DNA of 8,460 nucleotides, taken from contig UQYH01000093.1 in assembly GCA_900545185.1 (NCBI GenBank), forward strand, positions 1 to 8,460, given 5' to 3'. Below are positions 1 to 5,151 of this stretch, piece after piece. The stretch is from an uncultured Eubacteriales bacterium (GTDB lineage Bacteria > Bacillota > Clostridia > UBA1381 > UBA9506). Below the pieces are notes generated by a model that saw only the letters and a list, made by a program, of their open reading frames with translations, did not search any database and was not told the origin of the DNA. Numbering within the stretch: the stretch's first letter is position 1; every line of letters starts with the position of its first letter. The translations under genes were made by a program, and so were the position numbers.

Positions 1-30
1 AGGTAAAATGTTAACTTGCGTCTTACCTCT

Positions 31-101
31 TCACTTTTCACTATTACTTTTTACTTTCCAAAAAATCGACAATTTTAGTGAATAGTGAATAGGTAATAAG
101 T
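31..101. repeat. Degenerate short repeats upstream of the tRNA terminator
   Basis: AT-rich intergenic DNA made of loosely repeated AGTGAAT/GTAATAAGTAAA units at 77-101. Partly complementary TTCACTATTACTTTTTAC units lie at 35-55. Together they form an imperfect inverted repeat. The copies are too degenerate to call a defined element. No coding sequence is seen in 1-140. An additional short inverted pair, AGGTAA (1-6) and TTACCT (23-28), sits at the window edge. Confidence 0.4.
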
Positions 102-139
102 AAAAATCGACAAGCTTCTTTCGAATCTTGTCGATTTTT
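102..139 (-). terminator. Rho-independent terminator of the tRNA (bidirectional shape)
   Basis: AAAAATCGACAAG (102-114) pairs perfectly with CTTGTCGATTTTT (127-139) around a 12-nt loop, giving a 13-bp stem flanked by A and T runs. Read on the minus strand it lies immediately 3' of the tRNA CCA end, so it would stop tRNA transcription. A third copy of the arm (58-72) could form an alternative hairpin with 128-143. Confidence 0.75.
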
Positions 140-140
140 T

Positions 141-217
141 TGGTGGGCCTTCAGGGACTCGAACCCCGGACCAACCGGTTATGAGCCGGTTGCTCTAACC
201 AACTGAGCTAAAGGCCC
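141..217 (-). tRNA. tRNA with CAT anticodon (elongator Met or Ile2)
   Basis: A complete cloverleaf reads on the minus strand. The acceptor stem GGGCCTT (217-211) pairs with AAGGCCC (151-145). The D arm is 192-208, the anticodon arm 174-190 with loop CTCATAA, the variable loop 169-173, and the T arm 152-168 with loop GTTCGAGT. The discriminator is A (144), and an encoded CCA lies at 141-143. The anticodon CAT (181-183) is shared by elongator tRNA-Met and by tRNA-Ile2, in which C34 is modified to lysidine by TilS. The C4-G69 and C5-G68 acceptor pairs are compatible with TilS recognition as known from E. coli, but this does not settle identity. It is not an initiator tRNA by its overall pattern. 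Confidence 0.95.
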
Positions 218-235
218 CGATTAAACTACCCGATT

Positions 236-264
236 ATTGTATCAAAATTATGACGTATTGTCAA
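236..264 (-). promoter_or_regulatory. Sigma-A promoter for the tRNA
   Basis: On the minus strand a perfect -35 TTGACA (264-259), a 17-bp spacer ending in TGA, and a -10 TACAAT (241-236) are visible. Transcription would start about 229, some 12 nt before the mature tRNA 5' end at 217. The promoter sits directly after the yjdF stop codon (296-298). Confidence 0.85.
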
Positions 265-295
265 TAGTTTTACGCAAAAAAAGCACAATTACCTC

Positions 296-520
296 TTAAA
301 AGGTACTTTGACCCGTCATGACAGCGGAAGTGAAGCGAAGACACCGATCGTGCTTTAACAAAAATGCATAAACCTGATAATCCTTCGGTTCTGCACCAAA
401 GGTGATTTTTGCCGCTTCATAGCGGCCGCCTTCTTCACGCTCATAAACCCCGATCCAAAAAGGATCCTCAAACAAAACAGTTAAACAAGACCGAACCTTT
501 TCCGGCTTTGGTTTTTGCAT
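296..520 (-). CDS. yjdF: YjdF-family (DUF2992) protein, short form
   Basis: Encodes 74 aa from ATG 520. I chose this start because AAAGGAGG (529-536) lies 8 nt upstream; an in-frame start at 565 would fall inside the structured leader. The sequence carries the family's N-terminal core: a beta-rich start with FEDPFWIGVYERE and then ITFGAEPKDYQVYAFLLKH. YjdF proteins are small and of uncertain function, but are known to be controlled by the azaaromatic-sensing yjdF riboswitch and are suspected to act in response to such toxic compounds. Members I recall run to roughly 130-160 aa with a basic, helical C-terminal tail. Here the frame ends soon after the FTSAV stretch and the tRNA promoter follows at once, so the tail is absent. 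It may be a natural short form or a truncated gene. The family call is from memory of the motif. Confidence 0.7.
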   Translation of the reverse strand: MQKPKPEKVRSCLTVLFEDPFWIGVYEREEGGRYEAAKITFGAEPKDYQVYAFLLKHDRCLRFTSAVMTGQSTF

Positions 521-544
521 GCCGCAATCCTCCTTTAAAAAAAG

Positions 545-645
545 CAGTAAGGAACGGACAACCAAGGAGGCAGGTTACTGACATATACCGCGGCAGGCGG
601 CTATGCTTCCGGACTACCAACCGGAATGTGTTTTTATCCTTACAA
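545..645 (-). promoter_or_regulatory. Candidate yjdF-type (azaaromatic) riboswitch acting on the ribosome binding site
   Basis: Read on the minus strand, GUAAGGA (643-637) pairs with UCCUUAC (553-547). This 7-bp closing stem encloses about 80 nt rich in further helices: CCGG/CCGG around 622-607, and CCGC-CUGCC-GCGG near 601-588 extended by AUA/UAU. Inside the domain lies CCUCCUU (570-564), the exact complement of the yjdF Shine-Dalgarno AAGGAGG (535-529), so one fold would hide the ribosome binding site. A competing CAGUAA/UUACUG pair (580-575 with 550-545) followed by seven U residues is also possible. What is seen is the pairing. The yjdF-riboswitch identity is inferred from the downstream gene and the size of about 100 nt. 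Confidence 0.65.
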
Positions 646-661
646 AAATACATGATTTGTT

Positions 662-892
662 TTAATCGAGTACATGCTCGCGTTTGAATTTTAAAATTTC
701 GTAATTTGTAAAATTGCCGCGATGAACGCAGCTTGCAGCAGCGCGGCGCGTGTTAAATCGTTTTGCAAAATCCATATCGTGAACCAAAGCATGCGGCGTA
801 TATACAAAACGCTCGCCGTCATCCGTCATTACCCGAATCACAAAGTAACAGTCTAAGTCCGGGTCGTGATCTTCAAATTTATAGCTATTCAC
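662..892 (-). CDS. Small hypothetical protein, GTG start
   Basis: Encodes 76 aa from a GTG at 892-890, with AAGGTGAG (905-898) 5 nt upstream. I do not recognise the family. The protein is soluble-looking, with no signal or membrane segment. It begins with an acidic stretch (EDHDPDLD) and moves to a mixed alpha/beta pattern with YFVIRVMTDDGERFVY, then a basic C-terminal half with two cysteines lacking metal-site spacing. The promoter at 959-987 lies about 65 bp upstream. No clear promoter or terminator separates this gene from the yjdF leader at about 645, so the two may share a transcript; that is inferred from spacing alone. Codon use and the clear ribosome binding site support a real gene. 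Confidence 0.65.
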   Translation of the reverse strand: MNSYKFEDHDPDLDCYFVIRVMTDDGERFVYTPHALVHDMDFAKRFNTRRAAASCVHRGNFTNYEILKFKREHVLD

Positions 893-958
893 TTTGACTC
901 ACCTTTTCACAGCCAAACATTGTCTTTTCACCTTGATGTCATATATTTTACATATATT

Positions 959-987
959 AGCATAGCACTGCCTGCAAAAAATGTCAA
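959..987 (-). promoter_or_regulatory. Sigma-A promoter, leftward, for the 662-892 gene (and perhaps yjdF)
   Basis: On the minus strand: TTGACA (987-982), a 17-bp spacer ending in TGC (extended -10), then TATGCT (964-959). It faces away from the promoter at 1016-1044, making a divergent control region. Confidence 0.7.
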
Positions 988-1015
988 GTCATATAGAGAA
1001 AAAGATTGCATCAGC

Positions 1016-1044
1016 TTGACAAGTATCGAGCGATATGCTACAAT
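1016..1044 (+). promoter_or_regulatory. Sigma-A promoter for the SGNH hydrolase gene
   Basis: TTGACA (1016-1021), a 17-bp spacer ending in TGC (extended -10), and TACAAT (1039-1044). The expected transcript start is about 1051, leaving a leader of about 32 nt before the gene. Confidence 0.85.
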
Positions 1045-1082
1045 AAATGTACCTTAAATTTACATAATACGAAAGGAACCTG

Positions 1083-1889
1083 ATGATGGACATTCAAAAA
1101 TTTATGATGCAGCCGGGTGAGCAGCCGCTGGATCATTTGGTGACAAACGGCGGATTTTGCGGCATATTCAGAACGATTGCCTGTGTGGGGGACAGCTTAT
1201 CCTCCGGTGAATTTGAATCCATGCAAAACGGGGTAATCGGGTACCATGACTATTTTGACTATTCGTGGGGGCAGTTTTTGGCAAGGGATGCAGGTTGCAC
1301 GGTCTATAACTTTTCGCGCGGCGGTATGACGGCATGCGAGTATTGCGAAGGTTTTGCGGAAAGCATGGACTTTTGGAATGTTGAACGCCGTGCCCAGGCC
1401 TATATTTTGGCGCTCGGCGTGAATGATGTAACCGCTGTGCTGTCGGGCGATTTAGAGCTGGGAACCATTGCCGATGCGGACGCGGCAACCGTTTCTGCGT
1501 ATCCCAAAACCTTCGTCGGCGGCTATGTCCATATCATCCGTCGGTATCAGGCCATGCAGCCCAAGGCCAAGTTCTTTTTAATGACAATACCGAAATCATC
1601 GGATACGGACGCGGCGCATGATGAACTGTATGACCGTCATGCCGAGCTGCTGCACCAAATTGCAAAGCTTTTGCCCAATTGCTATGTGTTGGACTTTCGG
1701 CGTTATGCGCCCTTTTATGACGATACCTTTAAGAAAAACTTTTTTCTGGGCGGCCATTTAAATGCGGCAGGGTATCGTTTAACGGCGCTTATGGTCGAAT
1801 CATACATTGATTATATCATACGTAATCATCCGGAGGATTTTCGGCAGGCGGGATTTATAGGCAAGCCGTTTGACAACGAAGAAGCTTAG
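1083..1889 (+). CDS. SGNH/GDSL-family hydrolase
   Basis: Encodes 268 aa and is predicted to be a cytoplasmic esterase/lipase-like hydrolase; no signal peptide is seen and the substrate is unknown. Block I is VGDSLS (35-40) with the nucleophile Ser38. Block II is FSRGG, with the oxyanion Gly at 80-81. Block III is LGVND with Asn114. Block V is FLGGHLNAAGY with catalytic His225. In most members Asp sits three residues before this His (DxxH), but here that position is Leu222, so the triad may use another acid or work as a Ser-His dyad. Two start codons sit back to back (1083, 1086). AAGGA at 1073-1077 is 5 nt from the first and 8 nt from the second, so the second may be the true start. The gene is monocistronic, with its own promoter at 1016-1044. 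I see no clear terminator after it before the next promoter. Confidence 0.9.
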   Translation: MMDIQKFMMQPGEQPLDHLVTNGGFCGIFRTIACVGDSLSSGEFESMQNGVIGYHDYFDYSWGQFLARDAGCTVYNFSRGGMTACEYCEGFAESMDFWNVERRAQAYILALGVNDVTAVLSGDLELGTIADADAATVSAYPKTFVGGYVHIIRRYQAMQPKAKFFLMTIPKSSDTDAAHDELYDRHAELLHQIAKLLPNCYVLDFRRYAPFYDDTFKKNFFLGGHLNAAGYRLTALMVESYIDYIIRNHPEDFRQAGFIGKPFDNEEA

Positions 1890-1912
1890 GGAATGTAAAA
1901 AGACCGAAACCA

Positions 1913-1940
1913 TTGACATTTTTTGCGGAGATTTTATAAA
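1913..1940 (+). promoter_or_regulatory. Possible upstream promoter of the pot leader
   Basis: TTGACA (1913-1918) is followed after 16 bp by TATAAA (1935-1940), without a TG extension. It is a plausible but weaker second promoter, 46 bp upstream of the main one. Its -10 overlaps the left arm of the inverted repeat at 1936-1959. Confidence 0.4.
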
Positions 1941-1959
1941 ATTTGTTTGTAAATTTTAT
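1936..1959. repeat. 9-bp perfect inverted repeat abutting a -35 box (candidate operator)
   Basis: ATAAAATTT (1936-1944) and AAATTTTAT (1951-1959) are exact reverse complements separated by GTTTGT. The right arm touches the first base of the -35 box of the main pot-leader promoter, and the left arm covers the -10 of the weaker upstream promoter. That position suits a dimeric regulator, but pure AT composition makes chance symmetry more likely. Confidence 0.4.
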
Positions 1960-1987
1960 TGACATCCCCGGTTTTTTGTGCTATACT
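1959..1987 (+). promoter_or_regulatory. Main sigma-A promoter of the structured leader / pot operon
   Basis: TTGACA (1959-1964), a 17-bp spacer ending in TGC (extended -10), and TATACT (1982-1987). Transcription should begin near 1994, about 400 nt upstream of potA. The long untranslated stretch is filled with hairpins. Confidence 0.85.
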
Positions 1988-1993
1988 ACATGT

Positions 1994-2365
1994 AACATTG
2001 AATACGACCGCTAAGAAATTAGCTGAGGCCACACGGACAGCCGGGTCGGACGCCGAACGCCGGAGCTAACGCTTCCGGAGGCAGCGCAAGCTGCATTATT
2101 GATTGAGTTAGAAGCTCAAATTTTATAAGTTGGTTACTTTACAATAACGGAGTTTTCCGTTACACTCGTGCCGCAGAACAATGACGTTTTGCTTTTGGGT
2201 TTTCCCGGTGCGGGGCTATAACCAGATGCTGCTATCGCATCGACTTGTGAAACGGTCAATAAGAGTACGCGTAAGACTCTCAAACCCAATCCTGCCTGCT
2301 GCTTTTTTCTGCGCATATAAGCAAACGACACGACAAGCGATGCTATGCATGCTTGTCTTTTTTAT
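1994..2365 (+). ncRNA. Unclassified highly structured RNA upstream of the polyamine transporter
   Basis: About 370 nt lie between a strong promoter and a strong terminator with no credible gene. Perfect or near-perfect hairpins follow one another: GCTAA-GAAA-TTAGC (2010-2023, GNRA loop), CCGGAGC/GCTTCCGG (2060-2078, one bulge), GCAGC-GCAA-GCTGC (2081-2094, GNRA loop), TTGAG/CTCAA (2103-2119), TAACGGA/TCCGTTA (2145-2162), and GCAGAAC/GTTTTGC (2173-2192). An 8-bp long-range helix TTGGGTTT/AAACCCAA (2195-2202 with 2282-2289) then closes a junction containing three hairpins (2204-2214, 2225-2241, 2262-2280). I do not find the conserved cores of RNase P RNA, tmRNA, SRP RNA, T-box or the riboswitch classes I can recall. 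It could be an attenuating leader of potABCD or an independent small RNA. Confidence 0.6.
2332..2363 (+). terminator. Strong intrinsic terminator just before potA
   Basis: GACAAGC (2332-2338) pairs with GCTTGTC (2351-2357). Above it ATGC (2340-2343) pairs with GCAT (2347-2350) around a TAT loop, with one bulged G (2339). TTTTTT follows at 2358-2363. It lies 36 nt before the potA start codon and 23 nt before its ribosome binding site. Unless a further promoter lies between, potA can be transcribed only by reading through it. Confidence 0.88.
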
Positions 2366-2399
2366 TTGCATATTTTGTGATTTTTAGGGGGGCGGCTTT

Positions 2400-3515
2400 A
2401 TGAAAAAAATTGTAGAACTTAAGCACATTTCCAAGGCCTTTGAAGGCGAATCGGTGCTGACGGATTTCAGCCTGGATATTTTTGATAAGCAGTTTATTAC
2501 ACTGCTCGGCCCATCCGGCTGCGGCAAAACCACAACACTGCGCCTGATTGGCGGATTTGAAACGCCGGATGAGGGCGACATCTTTTTTGAAGGCGCAAAA
2601 ATAAATGACGTGCCGTCGTATAAGCGGCATATTAACACTGTGTTTCAAAAATATGCCTTGTTTCCGCATTTAAATGTATATGAAAATATTGCGTTTTCTC
2701 TGCGCCTGCAAAAAGTGCCGAATCCGGAAATTGCCGCGCGCGTAAAAGAGATGCTGGAGCTTGTTGCCTTAAAGGGCTTTGAGCGTAAAAACGTTACCAA
2801 GCTTTCGGGCGGACAGCAGCAGCGCGTGGCCATTGCGCGTGCGTTAATCAGCCATCCCAAGGTGCTGCTTTTGGACGAACCGCTCGGTGCACTGGATTTA
2901 AAGCTGCGCAAGGATATGCAGAATGAACTGAAAAAAATTCAAAAGCAAACGGGTATTACCTTTATTTATGTCACACATGACCAGGAGGAGGCTCTTTCCA
3001 TGTCCGATGTGGTTGTGGTCATGGCTGACGGTAAAATTCAGCAAATCGGCTCCCCGACGGATATTTACAACGAGCCGAAAAATGCCTTTGTTGCCGACTT
3101 TATCGGCGAAAGTAACATTGTGGATGGCGTGATGAACGCCGATTTTTCCGCAACTTTTTCTGGCCATACCTTTACCTGTGTGGATAAGGGCTTTGCACCG
3201 AACGAGGCCGTGGACGTGGTTGTGCGGCCGGAGGATGTGGACGTGGTTGCAGAGCGGGAGGGCATGCTGACGGGTGTTGTTACCTCTGTTACGTTTAAGG
3301 GTGTGCATTACGAAATTATTGTGGACATCGGCGGCTTTAAATGGATGATTCAATCGACAGACTATGTACACGTTGGCGAAAACATTGGCCTGTATATCGA
3401 GCCGGACGCCATCCATATTATGAAAAAATCCGAATATTCCGGCCAGTTCGGCGACTATTCCAGCTTCAGTGATGAAATCGACGAGCTTTCAAACGTGGAT
3501 GCAGTGGAGGAATAA
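2400..3515 (+). CDS. potA: Spermidine/putrescine ABC transporter ATP-binding protein PotA
   Basis: Encodes 371 aa, the usual length for the family. This is the cytoplasmic ATPase that powers polyamine uptake through PotB/PotC. The N-terminal ABC domain has Walker A GPSGCGKTT (37-45), the Q-loop Gln83, signature LSGGQQQR (135-142), Walker B VLLLDEP (155-161), D-loop GALD (163-166) and switch His193 in THDQEEA. A C-terminal TOBE-type regulatory domain covers about 275-350, starting around VVVRPEDVDVV. The ATG at 2400 has AGGGGGG (2386-2392) 7 nt upstream. It is the first gene of a four-gene operon; potB starts 2 nt after its stop. Related ATPases of the iron or sulfate importers share these motifs. 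The polyamine assignment rests on overall similarity and on the PotD-type receptor in the same operon. Its expression may be controlled by the structured leader and terminator directly upstream. Confidence 0.93.
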   Translation: MKKIVELKHISKAFEGESVLTDFSLDIFDKQFITLLGPSGCGKTTTLRLIGGFETPDEGDIFFEGAKINDVPSYKRHINTVFQKYALFPHLNVYENIAFSLRLQKVPNPEIAARVKEMLELVALKGFERKNVTKLSGGQQQRVAIARALISHPKVLLLDEPLGALDLKLRKDMQNELKKIQKQTGITFIYVTHDQEEALSMSDVVVVMADGKIQQIGSPTDIYNEPKNAFVADFIGESNIVDGVMNADFSATFSGHTFTCVDKGFAPNEAVDVVVRPEDVDVVAEREGMLTGVVTSVTFKGVHYEIIVDIGGFKWMIQSTDYVHVGENIGLYIEPDAIHIMKKSEYSGQFGDYSSFSDEIDELSNVDAVEE

Positions 3516-3517
3516 GC

Positions 3518-4342
3518 ATGAAACAAACAAAAACAATTTCGGGAAAAATCGCGGCTTATCCGCACATTTTTTGGTCTGTCCTCTTCATTGTGCTGCCGCT
3601 TTTATTTGTGATTTATTTTGCCTTTACCACGCCGGACGGCGCATTTACGCTGGATAACATCAGCGCCCTGCGTGAGCATGCGTCAACCTTTGTGCTTTCG
3701 GTCAGCCTTTCGGTCATTGCTACCTTTTTCTGCTTTATTTTGGGCTATCCGCTGGCATACATCATGGCGCATGCCGAGCCGAAGCATCAAAAGCTGTATA
3801 TGACGCTTTTAATGCTGCCGATGTGGACCAATCTTTTAATCCGCACCTATTCCATGATGGCCATTATGGATGATGCCGGTATGATTAACACTTTTTTAAA
3901 GGCTGTTGATATGGGCACGCTGCATATGATCGGCACCAAGGCCGCCGTTGTTTTCGGCATGGCGTACGACTTTTTTCCTTACATGGTTTTGCCGCTGTTC
4001 ACAGCCATCTCTAAAATTGATAAAAGCTTGGTAGAGGCCTCGGCCGATTTGGGCGGCAGCCACTTAAAAACCATGACGCGCGTCATTCTGCCGCTGTCCT
4101 CTTCGGGTATTATCTCCGGCATTACCATGGTGTTTGTGCCCTCCATCAGCACGTTTTACATTTCGCAAAAGCTGGGTGGCGGCACCTTCGACTTATTGGG
4201 CGATGCGATAGAGCGGCAATTTCAAAACGTAAATACCTACAATGTGGGTGCGGCCATCTCACTGGTGATGATGATATTGGTGCTGGCTTCGCTTTACGTG
4301 ATGAACCGCTTTGCAGGTGAAGAAGGAGGCGCAAACGCATGA
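3518..4342 (+). CDS. potB: Spermidine/putrescine ABC transporter permease PotB
   Basis: Encodes 274 aa. This is one of the two membrane subunits of the polyamine importer. About six membrane helices can be read at roughly 17-37, 57-82, 92-112, 138-163, 188-216 and 243-263. The EAA loop that docks on PotA is EASADLGG (173-180), followed by the conserved VILPLSSSGI. The charged, Ala/Gly-rich end after residue 264 is cytoplasmic. GGAGG (3506-3510) lies inside the last codons of potA, 7 nt before the ATG. The potC start overlaps its stop as ATGA, so translation is probably coupled. PotB-type permeases differ from PotC types mainly by sequence and by coming first in the operon, which fits here. 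Confidence 0.92.
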   Translation: MKQTKTISGKIAAYPHIFWSVLFIVLPLLFVIYFAFTTPDGAFTLDNISALREHASTFVLSVSLSVIATFFCFILGYPLAYIMAHAEPKHQKLYMTLLMLPMWTNLLIRTYSMMAIMDDAGMINTFLKAVDMGTLHMIGTKAAVVFGMAYDFFPYMVLPLFTAISKIDKSLVEASADLGGSHLKTMTRVILPLSSSGIISGITMVFVPSISTFYISQKLGGGTFDLLGDAIERQFQNVNTYNVGAAISLVMMILVLASLYVMNRFAGEEGGANA

Positions 4343-5151
4343 AAACCATCTCGAAAATTTACATATTCTTTGTGTTTTTAATTTTGTATATCCCCATTTT
4401 GGTGCTGGTTTTGTTTTCGTTTAACAGTTCGGGCAACACGGGCAGTTTAACCGGGCTGTCGCTGTATTGGTATCGCGAGCTGTTCGCCGGTGCCGATACC
4501 TTTAACGCGCTGAAAAACACGCTGCTTTTGGCGCTTTCGGCCTCTTGCATTGCAACCGTAATCGGCACGGCCGCGGCCGTCGGCATCGGTAAATTTAAAA
4601 ACAAGGCTGTACGCAGCGGCATTTTATCCGTCACCAATGTGCCGATGATGAATCCGGACATTGTGACCGGTATTTCTATGATGCTTTTGTTTGTTTTGGT
4701 CGGCAATCTGCTGGGACGGGAGGAAAAGCTGGGCTTTGGCACAATTTTAATTGCGCACATCACGTTTTGCCTGCCGTATGTCATCCTTTCGGTACGTCCG
4801 CGTGTGTTAAGCTTAAACCAATCACTTTCCGAAGCGGCCATGGATTTGGGCTGCACGCCGATTGCGGCATTTTTTAAGGTAGAGCTTCCGGCCATTCTGC
4901 CGGGGATTATCTCCGGGTTTATCATGGCCTTTACCTTATCGCTGGACGATTTTGTTATCAGCTATTTTACAACGGGCAACGATTTTCAAACCCTGCCGCT
5001 TTTGATTTATTCGATGACCAAAAAAGAGGTAACGCCGGATATTTACGCACTTTCAACCATTATGATCGCGGCGGTTCTGCTGCTGCTTATCCTGTCGAAC
5101 GTTGCCGAGTCCAAGGGTGTGGCCAAGGAAAAGAAGGAGGGATTGGCATGA
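4339..5151 (+). CDS. potC: Spermidine/putrescine ABC transporter permease PotC
   Basis: Encodes 270 aa. This is the second membrane subunit of the importer, pairing with PotB. Predicted helices lie at about 7-28, 59-83, 97-123, 133-153, 185-210 and 237-256. The EAA loop is SEAAMDLGCTPIAAF (164-178), followed by VELPAILPGI. The SLDDFVISYF segment (201-210) is characteristic of PotC-type permeases. The ATG at 4339 overlaps the potB stop by 4 nt (ATGA), with AAGGAGG (4323-4329) 9 nt upstream. Its own stop overlaps the potD ATG in the same way. A Lys/Glu-rich tail of about 12 residues ends the protein. No defects are seen. Confidence 0.92.
   Translation: MKTISKIYIFFVFLILYIPILVLVLFSFNSSGNTGSLTGLSLYWYRELFAGADTFNALKNTLLLALSASCIATVIGTAAAVGIGKFKNKAVRSGILSVTNVPMMNPDIVTGISMMLLFVLVGNLLGREEKLGFGTILIAHITFCLPYVILSVRPRVLSLNQSLSEAAMDLGCTPIAAFFKVELPAILPGIISGFIMAFTLSLDDFVISYFTTGNDFQTLPLLIYSMTKKEVTPDIYALSTIMIAAVLLLLILSNVAESKGVAKEKKEGLA

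Noticed and set aside
1..140. CRISPR-like array at the left edge
   Set aside because: The repeated units are degenerate, unevenly spaced and only 8-13 bp long, with no spacers or cas genes.
141..217. tRNA 3' end as an attachment site for the mobile segment
   Set aside because: The mobile-looking genes are over 6 kb away and no duplicate of the tRNA 3' end is found near them in this window.
409..687. Plus-strand frames opposite yjdF and its leader
   Set aside because: They overlap the YjdF-family gene and its structured leader on the other strand and lack ribosome binding sites.
2010..2095. Resemblance of parts of the leader to M-box or ydaO riboswitch cores
   Set aside because: Only short scattered matches such as CGAAC and AGCTAAC; the other conserved blocks and spacing of those classes are missing.
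1994..2365. RNase P RNA, tmRNA or T-box identity for the leader RNA
   Set aside because: The diagnostic conserved segments of each (for example GAGGAAAGTCC of RNase P, the tRNA-like ends of tmRNA, and the T-box TGGNACCGCG sequence) are absent.
2181..2387. Plus-strand 68-aa reading frame in the pot leader as a leader peptide
   Set aside because: No ribosome binding site before the ATG, it runs through the hairpins and the terminator, and its composition is not protein-like.
4359..4925. Minus-strand 188-aa open frame inside potC
   Set aside because: It is the reverse-strand shadow of a clear permease gene, with no ribosome binding site and no recognisable motif.
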